The notes: generated by a model from the letters alone, not told the origin. Counted from the stretch's first letter, positions 1-5,645 are shown. The stretch: DNA of 5,645 nt from CF-161 sp035259145 (GCA_035259145.1 DATFWQ010000274.1:1-5645); one strand, 5' to 3'. Numbers and translations: made by a program.

Positions 1-159
1 CCGGTAGGGCCGGAGCTGGCTGAGCAGGGTCGAGACGCCAAGAAGGACGTACGGGAGCACCATCAGCACGCGGGCATAGCGGCGCTCCCAGGTGTCGAGG
101 TCGCCAGGACTGTGCCAGATCGCCGGCCGGCCCCAGAACGCGTCCCGCCAGGACCTCAT
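1..159 (-). CDS. Membrane protein N-terminus, probably a sensor histidine kinase (partial)
   Basis: Fifty-three codons are visible before the window edge; the rest lies to the left. The ATG overlaps the permease stop in an ATGA, so translational coupling is likely. The peptide opens MRSWRDAFWG, continues with a Trp- and charge-rich stretch to about residue 30, then has one hydrophobic segment (about residues 31-48, VLMVLPYVLLG...) that looks like a first transmembrane helix. No kinase domain can be seen because only the start is present. The kinase call rests on context. An ATP-binding subunit, an ABC-2 permease and then a gene starting with membrane helices is the order of Bacillus yvfR-yvfS-yvfT(-yvfU), where the third gene is a DesK-like histidine kinase; the same order is frequent in actinobacteria. 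It could instead be a second permease-like or unknown membrane protein. That a real gene starts here is fairly sure; the function is moderately so. Confidence 0.6.
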   Translation of the reverse strand, partial: MRSWRDAFWGRPAIWHSPGDLDTWERRYARVLMVLPYVLLGVSTLLSQLRPYR

Positions 160-896
160 TGCCAGCGGAACGTCCTCACCGCGACCAGGCCGAACACGAC
201 CGCGTAGGCGGCCATGACGGCAAGGTGCAACGCCTGCGGCCAGGCTCCGGCGGCGGCATCCTGCAGCGCCTGGACGGTGGCGCCGAGTGGGGTGAAGTCG
301 CTGATGTCGCGCAACGTGCCGGGCATGGCTGCCCTTGGGACCCACAGACCCGCGAAGAACATCACGGGGAAGAACAGGACCGTGCCGAATCCCTGAGCGC
401 TCCGCGCGCTTGGAGCGACGGCCGCGAGCACCAGGCCCATGGCGAACACCGCCGCTGCACCCAGGACGAAGGCAAGCGCGAACCCTGTGGGCTGCTGAGG
501 CAGGGCAACGTCAAAGGCCAGCCGGCCGACGGCGAGCACCAGGAGCACCGCGCCGACTGCCATGAGCAGGCTCATGAGCATCTGAGCCGCCAGCAGCGCG
601 GTCGGCCCCACCGGCGTCGTCGCCAGCCGGCGCAGGATGCCCCGCTCCCGGTAGGTGGCCAGCGTCGCCGGCACCAGGTTCAGCGACAGCATCACCAGCA
701 CGAACGCGATTGCGATTGGCACGTAGAGGTCGATCACGCGTAACCCGCCAATGTCTTGCTTCGGCTCGCGGAAGCCGGGAACGCTGCCGAGGATCCCCAC
801 CAGCAGCGCGGGAAAGGCGACGGCGAAGAATACCGCCAACGGTTCACGGAGGAACAGCTTTAGCTCCATGAAGGTGAGCCTGGGAAGTCCGGTCAT
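156..896 (-). CDS. ABC-2 type transporter permease subunit
   Basis: This 246-residue integral membrane protein should form the pore of an exporter with the ATP-binding subunit encoded just upstream. About six hydrophobic segments are visible, near residues 18-37, 58-79, 98-124, 138-162, 168-187 and 220-241. That is the usual layout and length of the ABC-2 membrane family. A charged cytoplasmic loop after the second helix, YRERGILRRLATTPV (82-96), is the family hallmark that contacts the ATPase. A second typical stretch is ARSAQGFGTVLFFPVMFFAG (164-183). The ATG follows a strong GAGGAG with 8-nt spacing. The gene lies 24 bp downstream of the ATPase stop and overlaps the next gene by ATGA, so the three form one operon. 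Substrate cannot be read from sequence; relatives export drugs, peptides or lipids. The family call is secure. Confidence 0.93.
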   Translation of the reverse strand: MTGLPRLTFMELKLFLREPLAVFFAVAFPALLVGILGSVPGFREPKQDIGGLRVIDLYVPIAIAFVLVMLSLNLVPATLATYRERGILRRLATTPVGPTALLAAQMLMSLLMAVGAVLLVLAVGRLAFDVALPQQPTGFALAFVLGAAAVFAMGLVLAAVAPSARSAQGFGTVLFFPVMFFAGLWVPRAAMPGTLRDISDFTPLGATVQALQDAAAGAWPQALHLAVMAAYAVVFGLVAVRTFRWQ

Positions 897-904
897 TGGA
901 AATT

Positions 905-910
905 CTCCTC
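905..910 (-). promoter_or_regulatory. Ribosome binding site of the permease
   Basis: GAGGAG on the minus strand, 8 nt before the ATG at 896. It lies in the 24-bp gap after the ATPase stop, which supports both the chosen start and independent initiation within the operon. Confidence 0.85.
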
Positions 911-920
911 TCTTCTCGTA

Positions 921-1832
921 TCAGTCGCTGACGGCGGCGTGGCCGGTCAGCGCGACGTAGGCGTCGTCCAGGCTGGCTTGCTCGAGGCGCAGATCCGCGG
1001 CCACGATCTGGTTGCGGGCAAGGACCGACGTGACGGCCTGCAGAAGGTTCCCCGTGCCGGTCACCACTACCTGGACACCGTTGCGTCTGACGCTGCGCAC
1101 CTCTGGCAGGGCGATCAGCAGTCCATCATCGAGCGGCGACGCTGGGCGGAACCTGATGCGCTGCGCGGTGTCCATGCGCGCGATCAGGCTGGAGGGGCTG
1201 TCGAGGGCGACCACGCGCCCGGCGTCGACCACCGCCACGCGGTCACAGAGCCGCTCCGCCTCGTCCATGAAGTGGGTGACCAGCAGGACGGTAACGCCAC
1301 CATCGCGTACCTGCTCGATCAGGTCCCACGTGTCACGCCTGGCGTTCGGATCGAGCCCGCTTGTCAGCTCGTCGAGCACGGCGATCTCCGGGTCGCCGAC
1401 CAGCGCCAGCGCGATCGACAGCCGCTGCTTCTGACCCCCGGAGAGCTTGCCGAACGTGGTCTCACGCTTGTCGCCGAGGCCCAGGTCATCGATGAGCCGG
1501 CGCTGGTCCGCCGGTCGGGGGTAGAAGGAGGCGTAGAGGTCGAGCGCCTCCCAGACCTTCATGCGGTCGGGAAGCGCGCTCTCCTGGAGCTGGGCTCCAA
1601 CGCGGTGGCGCAGCTCGGCGCCGTCTCGCCTCGGATCCATGCCCAGCACCTTGATTGAGCCTCCATCTGGCGTGCGCAGGCCCTCGACGCACTCGACCGT
1701 CGTGGTCTTGCCGGCGCCGTTTGGACCCACGATCCCGAAGATCTCTCCTCGCTCAACAGTGAAGGAGATGTCCTGCACCGCAACGTGGTCGCGATACTGC
1801 TTGCGCAGGTTGTCGACTTCGATGACTTGCAC
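921..1832 (-). CDS. ABC transporter ATP-binding protein (ABC-2 exporter)
   Basis: This 303-residue cytoplasmic ATPase powers the exporter whose permease follows. All nucleotide-binding motifs are present: Walker A GPNGAGKTT (36-44), a Q-loop in QLQES (81-85), signature LSGGQKQRL (130-138), Walker B with catalytic Glu in AVLDELTSGLDP (151-162), and the switch His in VTH (185-187). Walker B reads LDEL rather than the common LDEP, a variant I recall from this exporter group. Residues from about 225 to the end resemble the C-terminal domain (DUF4162-like) of drug-resistance-type ABC ATPases. The start is taken as GTG at 1832: it has AGGAG 10 nt upstream, and residue 2 begins the usual QVIEVDNLRKQY opening. 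An in-frame ATG at 1916 would add 28 residues with no family resemblance. As the first gene of the operon, its promoter should lie in 1833-2002. Substrate unknown. Confidence 0.95.
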   Translation of the reverse strand: MQVIEVDNLRKQYRDHVAVQDISFTVERGEIFGIVGPNGAGKTTTVECVEGLRTPDGGSIKVLGMDPRRDGAELRHRVGAQLQESALPDRMKVWEALDLYASFYPRPADQRRLIDDLGLGDKRETTFGKLSGGQKQRLSIALALVGDPEIAVLDELTSGLDPNARRDTWDLIEQVRDGGVTVLLVTHFMDEAERLCDRVAVVDAGRVVALDSPSSLIARMDTAQRIRFRPASPLDDGLLIALPEVRSVRRNGVQVVVTGTGNLLQAVTSVLARNQIVAADLRLEQASLDDAYVALTGHAAVSD

Positions 1833-2002
1833 TTGGCTCTTTCTCCTGAATCCGGTTTGGTATGTGATCCAGGATCGATCGAGACAGAGTCCGAAGAAAT
1901 CGCCCGGGCGGCTCAAAATGGATCAACCGTTCAGTGGATGCTCGAGTCAGCCCCCCCGCACGCACAGGGTAAAGTGGCGCTCGGGCGCCCCCATTACCGG
2001 CC
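1833..2002. other. Divergent spacer between the ABC operon and the DUF3267 gene
   Basis: This 170-bp stretch holds the 5' ends of both divergent units. I found no convincing -35/-10 pair on either strand. It does contain several short perfect palindromes: GATCCAGGATC (1866-1876) directly followed by an overlapping GATCGATC (1873-1880), CGCCCGGGCG (1901-1910) and GGGCGCCC (1983-1990). The first cluster lies 34 bp upstream of the ATPase start codon and could be an operator, for example for the response regulator expected downstream of the operon. In GC-rich DNA the two GC-only palindromes may be chance. Confidence 0.4.
1843..1847 (-). promoter_or_regulatory. Ribosome binding site deciding a GTG start
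   Basis: AGGAG on the minus strand, 10 nt before the GTG at 1832. It decides the start of the ATP-binding protein in favour of GTG over the upstream in-frame ATG at 1916. Confidence 0.75.
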
Positions 2003-2590
2003 ATGAAAGCCTTCCCTCCTGACCCACAGACGGAGCGAGTATCGGAGGTGATCGAGTGGCGGCCGAATCTACGAACGGCCGTGCTGTGGAACCTCCTCGC
2101 GGTGCCGCTTATGCTGGGCGGCCTGCTCCTGTTCTTTCGGCTTGCGACGCTGCCTCTTGGCGCCGGCGTTACGGCAGTGTTCCGGCCGGTGGACATCCTG
2201 CTGATCCTGCTGGTGACGGTGGTGGTGGCTGCGGCTTTGCTAGCGGCTCATGAGGGCCTGCATGGGCTTGTGATGGCCGCCTTCGGCGCGCGGCCTCGCT
2301 TCGGGGGACTGATGATCGCCCGCCTGGTGCCTGCGCTGTTCACCACGGCACCTGGCCATCGGTTCACCCGGCCCCAGTACCTGGCTGTGGCCCTGACTCC
2401 TGCCGCCTTCATCTCGGCGCTGGGCTCGCTGGCCTGTTTGACGCCTGTGGGCCTGTACATGGTGGTGCCTCTGGCGTTTCACTTCGCGGGCTGCGTCGGC
2501 GACTTCTCAGCCACCGTCCGGCTGCTGAAGGAGCCTCGCGGCACCCTGTGTGAGGACCTCCGCGACGGCATCCGCTTCTACCGGCCCTAG
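2003..2590 (+). CDS. DUF3267 family putative membrane zinc metallopeptidase
   Basis: A 195-residue membrane protein. Hydrophobic segments lie near residues 27-47, 63-82, 126-147 and 150-166. The key motif is HEGLH (83-87), an HExxH zinc-binding and catalytic motif at the end of the second helix (AAHEGLHGLVM). Near the C-terminus HFAGCVGD (160-167) carries an Asp expected to be the third zinc ligand, followed by a typical ending (LLKEPRGTLCEDLRDGIRFY). This pattern and length fit DUF3267 (PF11667), a putative zincin family whose members have no well-established substrate. The ATG at 2003 lacks a clear Shine-Dalgarno; a GTG at 2048 would remove 15 polar residues, so the start is uncertain. It is divergent from the ABC operon and converges on the NADH dehydrogenase gene. 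A functional link to either neighbour is not shown. Confidence 0.85.
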   Translation: MKAFPPDPQTERVSEVIEWRPNLRTAVLWNLLAVPLMLGGLLLFFRLATLPLGAGVTAVFRPVDILLILLVTVVVAAALLAAHEGLHGLVMAAFGARPRFGGLMIARLVPALFTTAPGHRFTRPQYLAVALTPAAFISALGSLACLTPVGLYMVVPLAFHFAGCVGDFSATVRLLKEPRGTLCEDLRDGIRFYRP

Positions 2591-2600
2591 GCTAGGCTAG
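2587..2600. repeat. Tandem CTAGG repeat forming a six-frame stop
   Basis: The sequence reads CTAGG CTAGG CTAG. The first TAG (2588-2590) is the stop of the DUF3267 gene; the next two fall in the other two plus frames. Because CTAG is its own reverse complement, the minus strand also gets TAG in all three frames. It sits in the 13-bp gap between the two convergent stops, where no stem-loop plus U-tract terminator is visible. Confidence 0.7.
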
Positions 2601-2603
2601 CGG

Positions 2604-3977
2604 TCAGCTGTCAGGGCTCGACACGTCCAGTTCGGAAACCAGGGGGTCGTGCGCCGTCTCGAGGATTATCCGGATCGGCCGGTCGAATCGGAGGTAGTTC
2701 CAGGCCCAGCTGGCCATGGCCATGACGCGGTTTCGAAACCCGACGAGATACCAGACGTGGACGAACAGCCAGGCCAGCCAGCCCAGGAAACCCGTCAGCT
2801 CCAACCCGCCCCGCAGGTGCGCGATGCCCGCGTTTCGGCCGATGGTGGCCATCGTGCCCTTGTCGAAGTAACTGAAGGGCCGTGAGGGCCGCTCGCCCGT
2901 CAGATCCGAGAGGATGGCTCGCGCTGCGTAGCGGCCGGCCTGCATGGCCGGCGCCGACAGCATTGGCAGCTCCTCACCTCCCTGCTCGGCCCCGGCGGCG
3001 TCACCGAGAGCGTAGGCCCGCTGCGCGCCAGGGACCCGCAGGAACTGGTCGACCCGTATGCGCCTGCTGCGGCTCCGCTCCGGCTCGGGCTCGACCCCTG
3101 GCACCTGTGGCCGGACGCCACCCGTCCAGACGATTGTCCGCGTGCGTACCTCGGTTCCATCCGACAGCGTCACCTGGCGGTCGTCGGCGGCCTGGACCAG
3201 GATTTTGGTCCTGACCTCTATTCCGCGTTTGGTCAGGACCCGCTCCGCGTAGCGGCCGAGCCGGTCCGAGAACGTGCCGAGCAGCCGGTTCATGCCCTCC
3301 ACCAGCAGGATGCGAGCATCCTCCAGCTTCACTGTCGGGAAGTCCTTGCGCGCCACCAGCTTGAGCAGCTCGCCGAGGGCTCCCGCGTACTCGACACCGG
3401 TCGGGCCGCCGCCGGCGACCACGAACGTGAGCAGCGCCCGTCGCTCGTCGGGATCCTCCTCGTGGTCCGCGCGCTCCAGGCACGCCAGGACGTGGTTGCG
3501 CAGACGGGTTGCGTGCTCGAGGCTCTTGAGTCCGATCGACGCCTCGGCGAGCCTCTCATTGCCGTAGTAGTTCTCGGTGCTGCCGGTGGCCAGCACGAGA
3601 TAGTCGTACGGGATCTCACGGTCGGGGCAGACGCTGACGACTTGCCGCACGAGGTCCACGCCGGTCACCATGGTCTGCCAGACGCGGACGTTGGGGGACT
3701 TCCGGAAAACTGTGCGCAGGGGGTAGGCGATGTCGCTGGGATTCAGAAGGGCGGTCGCCACCTGGTAGAGCAGCGGAGTGAAAAGGTGGTAGCCCCGCGG
3801 GTCCAGCAGGAGCACGTCGGCGGCCGTCCGGTTCAGCTTCCGGGCGCACGCCAGGCCGCCGAACCCGGCACCGACGATGACCACGCGGGCTCTGGTGCCG
3901 GCCGCTGCGCTGCCTGGGGCGAGCACGGCCGCATCAACTGCTGGCGGGGGCCCACTGTCCTCGCTCGAAGCCACCAT
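2604..3977 (-). CDS. ndh: Type II NADH dehydrogenase (NDH-2), NADH:quinone oxidoreductase
   Basis: A 457-residue flavoprotein that passes electrons from NADH through FAD to membrane quinone without pumping protons. FAD-binding GAGFGG (36-41) starts the first Rossmann fold, after about 30 residues of Ala/Pro-rich extension. HLFTPLLYQVATALL (64-78) is the family's conserved stretch. The NADH-binding fold has AGGGPTGVEYAG (188-199) with an acidic residue (Glu227, LLVEG) at the end of its second strand, favouring NADH over NADPH. FAD contact YALGDAA is at 322-328. GTMATIGR (374-381) and a hydrophobic amphipathic C-terminus (about 395-430, including VGFRNRVMAMASWAWNYL) give the membrane attachment typical of NDH-2. 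The quinone-site motif AQxAxQ appears as SAPAMQ (341-346), keeping only the second Gln. The ATG at 3977 has GACGAGG directly against it, so initiation at this ATG or the adjacent GTG is unclear. Divergent from the ferredoxin-reductase gene. Confidence 0.92.
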   Translation of the reverse strand: MVASSEDSGPPPAVDAAVLAPGSAAAGTRARVVIVGAGFGGLACARKLNRTAADVLLLDPRGYHLFTPLLYQVATALLNPSDIAYPLRTVFRKSPNVRVWQTMVTGVDLVRQVVSVCPDREIPYDYLVLATGSTENYYGNERLAEASIGLKSLEHATRLRNHVLACLERADHEEDPDERRALLTFVVAGGGPTGVEYAGALGELLKLVARKDFPTVKLEDARILLVEGMNRLLGTFSDRLGRYAERVLTKRGIEVRTKILVQAADDRQVTLSDGTEVRTRTIVWTGGVRPQVPGVEPEPERSRSRRIRVDQFLRVPGAQRAYALGDAAGAEQGGEELPMLSAPAMQAGRYAARAILSDLTGERPSRPFSYFDKGTMATIGRNAGIAHLRGGLELTGFLGWLAWLFVHVWYLVGFRNRVMAMASWAWNYLRFDRPIRIILETAHDPLVSELDVSSPDS

Positions 3978-4105
3978 CCTCGTCGCTAACCCTACGCTGG
4001 CGGGCCGGCTGGCATTGGTCCCTCCAGTCTCGCCTGGCCGGCCACGCCGCCACCCTTTCGCCGAACGGGCCCTTGCAAATGCACGAGCTCAGTGATGTCC
4101 CCTGC

Positions 4106-4122
4106 CAGGCGAGGCCCGCCTG
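4106..4122. promoter_or_regulatory. Possible operator or hairpin, CAGGCG-N5-CGCCTG
   Basis: A perfect 6-bp inverted repeat around AGGCC, 70 bp before the ferredoxin-reductase start. The left arm is also part of a 10-bp inverted match to 4029-4038. No U-tract follows it on either strand, so it does not look like a terminator. A dimeric regulator's binding site is possible but unproven, and GC-rich DNA produces such repeats by chance. Confidence 0.3.
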
Positions 4123-4176
4123 CTTTCTGCTCAGAGTTGGGAGCATGACGTGCCCGTTCTTGACACCGATCCACTC

Positions 4177-4184
4177 AGAGGTGA
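4177..4184 (+). promoter_or_regulatory. Ribosome binding site of the ferredoxin-reductase fusion
   Basis: AGAGGTGA lies 7 nt before the ATG at 4192, a near-ideal Shine-Dalgarno. It fixes the start so that the protein opens MRVVVDLTRC, exactly as a P450-type ferredoxin would. Confidence 0.85.
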
Positions 4185-4191
4185 CGAGCAG

Positions 4192-5645
4192 ATGAGAGTC
4201 GTCGTCGATCTCACTCGGTGCCAGGGATATGCACAGTGCGCCTTCCTCGCGCCTCGCGTCTTCAGGATGCATGGCGAAGAGGCTCTGATGTACGACCTCA
4301 ACCCAGACGACGCGGAACGTGACCGAGTCCGTCGCGCCGTGGGCGCGTGCCCGGTGCAGGCCATCTTCGTCGACCGGCTGGAGGCACCGGACGCGCCAGC
4401 GAGGGCCGCGGCGCGGAGGGCCGGCAGCCGCAACGGCGAGACGCTCGAACGGGTCCGTCGCATCGTCATCGTCGGCGCATCCCTGGCCGGCCTGGAGGCC
4501 GCGGAGACGCTGCGAGCGGAGGGCTTCACCGGGTCGCTGACGATGATCGGCGACGAGCCGAGCGAGCCCTACGACCGCCCACCGCTGTCCAAGCAGGTCC
4601 TCAGCGGCTTGCTGGACGCTGAGCACACCGCACTGCCGGAAAGCCGTGAGCTCGACGTGGAGTGGCGGCTCGGCCAGCCTGCCACGGGGCTGGACCTGAC
4701 CGAGAAGCGCGTGCGCCTCGCCGGCGGCCAGGAGGTGGGCTTCGACCGCTTGCTGATCGCAACAGGCTCCCGCGCCCGGCCCTGGCCCAACGAGGCGGAG
4801 GCCGCGCTGGACGGGGTCTTCGTAGTGCACACCCGCGAGGACGCGGGCCGGCTGCGGAAGCGTCTGACCGCAAGGCCTCGCCGGGTGTTGATCGTCGGCG
4901 CCGGGTTCACCGGCTCGGAGATGGCTTCCATCTGTCGCGACCTCGACCTGACCGTGACCGTCGTCGAGCAGGGAGCGGCGCCCCTGGTGGGCGCCCTTGG
5001 CGGTGTCATCGGCAGGGTAGCGGCAACCATGCAGCGCGACAATGGCGTCGATCTGCGCTGCGGTGTCACGGTCACCAGCCTGGAGGGGGACGGAGACGGA
5101 CGGCTCCGCCGCGCCCGCCTCTCGGATGGCGAAGCGGTCGAGGCCGACGTGGCTGTGGCCGCTCTGGGCGCGATCCGCAACGTCGACTGGCTGGAGGGCT
5201 CGGGGCTGGCAGCCGGTCCCTGGGGGGTGGCCTGCGATGCAGGCTGCCGCGCCTTCGACATGAACGGCGTGGTCACCGACGACGTCTTCGTCGCCGGGGA
5301 CGTGGCACGCTTCCCTCACGTGCTCTTCGGCCACCAGTTCCTCTCCCTGGAGCACTGGGGCAATGCCGTCGCGCAGGCGGAGATCGCTGCCCACAACATG
5401 GTGAGCGAGCAGACCGACCGCTGGCCGCATCTCTGGGTGCCGGTCTTCTGGTCGGCGCAGTTCGGCACCAACATCAAGTCGGTGGGCGTCCCGACTGTGG
5501 CCGACGAGGTCGTCGTCGCCCAGGGATCGGTCGAGGACCGCCAGTTCGTCGCCGTCTACGGCCGCCAGGGCAGGGTCGTCGCCGCGGTCACATTCGACCA
5601 GGCGAAGTGGCTCGAGTTCTACCGAGGGCTGATCGAGTCCAGCGC
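4192..5645 (+). CDS. Ferredoxin-ferredoxin reductase fusion, FAD-dependent oxidoreductase (partial at 3' end)
   Basis: An uninterrupted frame of 484 codons, open at the window edge. Residues 1-62 are a P450-type [3Fe-4S] ferredoxin: Cys10, Cys16 and Cys53-Pro in CQGYAQC...ACPVQAI. Tyr13 stands where a [4Fe-4S] ferredoxin has its second cysteine. An Ala/Arg-rich linker (about 63-88) leads to a BphA4/putidaredoxin-reductase-like flavoprotein. It has FAD fold GASLAG (95-100), YDRPPLSKQVLSG (127-139), NADH fold GAGFTGSE (236-243) with Glu259 (VVEQ) favouring NADH, FAD contact VFVAGDVARFPH (365-376), EHWGNAVAQAE (387-397) and C-terminal FWSAQFGTNIKSVG (419-432). The visible end (FDQAKWLEFYRGLIE) resembles the family's end, so probably few residues are missing. 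Expected electron path: NADH to FAD to its own 3Fe-4S cluster to an unseen acceptor such as a P450 or other oxygenase. I recall similar fusions in actinobacteria, so this is a known but uncommon architecture. Start set by a strong ribosome binding site. Confidence 0.92.
   Translation, partial: MRVVVDLTRCQGYAQCAFLAPRVFRMHGEEALMYDLNPDDAERDRVRRAVGACPVQAIFVDRLEAPDAPARAAARRAGSRNGETLERVRRIVIVGASLAGLEAAETLRAEGFTGSLTMIGDEPSEPYDRPPLSKQVLSGLLDAEHTALPESRELDVEWRLGQPATGLDLTEKRVRLAGGQEVGFDRLLIATGSRARPWPNEAEAALDGVFVVHTREDAGRLRKRLTARPRRVLIVGAGFTGSEMASICRDLDLTVTVVEQGAAPLVGALGGVIGRVAATMQRDNGVDLRCGVTVTSLEGDGDGRLRRARLSDGEAVEADVAVAALGAIRNVDWLEGSGLAAGPWGVACDAGCRAFDMNGVVTDDVFVAGDVARFPHVLFGHQFLSLEHWGNAVAQAEIAAHNMVSEQTDRWPHLWVPVFWSAQFGTNIKSVGVPTVADEVVVAQGSVEDRQFVAVYGRQGRVVAAVTFDQAKWLEFYRGLIESS

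Larger units (their letters stand above)
3978..4191. other. Shared divergent spacer of ndh and the ferredoxin-reductase gene
   Basis: This 214-bp stretch must hold the 5' signals of both redox genes. No good sigma-70-like pair was found. A TTGACA at 4160-4165 is too close to the start codon at 4192 to serve it. A 10-bp inverted pair is present: CTCGCCTGGC (4029-4038) against GCCAGGCGAG (4104-4113). The second arm overlaps a compact palindrome, CAGGCG-N5-CGCCTG (4106-4122). These may be operator sites or 5'-leader hairpins. Confidence 0.45.

Noticed and set aside
159..743. 194-codon plus-strand frame opposite the permease gene
   Set aside because: Its translation is His/Arg/Gln-rich without motif or hydrophobic core and mirrors the permease codons. 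The minus-strand permease is clearly real.
939..1658. 239-codon plus-strand frame opposite the ABC ATPase gene
   Set aside because: It lies antisense to a gene with all ABC motifs and shows no family features of its own.
1833..1916. 28-residue N-terminal extension of the ABC ATPase from an ATG at 1916
   Set aside because: ABC ATPases of this family begin near the IEVDNLRKQY stretch. The GTG at 1832 has a well-placed AGGAG, while the extension has no similarity to the family.
2591..2603. Bidirectional terminator between the convergent DUF3267 and ndh genes
   Set aside because: Only 13 bp separate the stops, with no stable stem-loop followed by a U-tract on either strand. The CTAG repeats form only weak short palindromes.
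4160..4165. TTGACA resembling a -35 box before the ferredoxin-reductase gene
   Set aside because: A -10 box at normal spacing would fall in the ribosome binding site, with transcription starting at or inside the coding region, and no TATAAT-like sequence is there.
3934..5430. 498-codon open frame on the minus strand opposite the ferredoxin-reductase gene
   Set aside because: The plus-strand frame here has complete ferredoxin and reductase motifs and a strong ribosome binding site. The minus-strand translation has no recognisable domain and runs into the ndh 5' end, so it is a GC-rich antisense shadow despite its length.

Overview
This is a GC-rich window with six protein genes (four complete, two cut by the window edges). 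No RNA genes, CRISPR arrays or insertion sequences were recognised. Composition, codon use and gene types fit a high-GC aerobic bacterium. Actinomycetota is the best guess; Chloroflexota or Dormibacterota-like lineages cannot be excluded from sequence alone.

Left block (1-1832, minus strand): a compact operon read right to left. It encodes an ABC-2 type ATP-binding subunit (921-1832, GTG start), its six-helix membrane permease (156-896) and the beginning of a third protein (1-159). The third ORF overlaps the permease by ATGA and is cut by the window edge. Its short N-terminal part and its position suggest a membrane sensor histidine kinase, as in the Bacillus YvfR-S-T-U arrangement. If so, the operon is a small-molecule exporter co-transcribed with its own two-component regulator.

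Middle (1833-2603): a 170-bp divergent spacer, then a small membrane protein of the DUF3267 putative zincin peptidase family (2003-2590, plus strand) with an HExxH motif. It converges on the next gene with only 13 bp between the stops. That spacer carries three CTAG units which place stop codons in all six frames.

Right block (2604-5645): two redox flavoproteins diverge from a 214-bp shared spacer. Leftward is a type II NADH dehydrogenase (2604-3977), a single-subunit NADH:quinone oxidoreductase of the membrane surface. Rightward is one continuous reading frame (4192 to the window end) that fuses an N-terminal P450-type [3Fe-4S] ferredoxin to a BphA4/putidaredoxin-reductase-like FAD/NADH ferredoxin reductase. 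This gene is open at the right edge but nearly full length. It should carry electrons from NADH through FAD to its own iron-sulfur cluster and on to an unseen acceptor, possibly a cytochrome P450 or other oxygenase beyond the window.

Nothing here is clearly a new type of system. The most interesting points are the built-in ferredoxin, its divergent pairing with NDH-2, the inverted repeats in their shared spacer, and the exporter with its probable own sensor.
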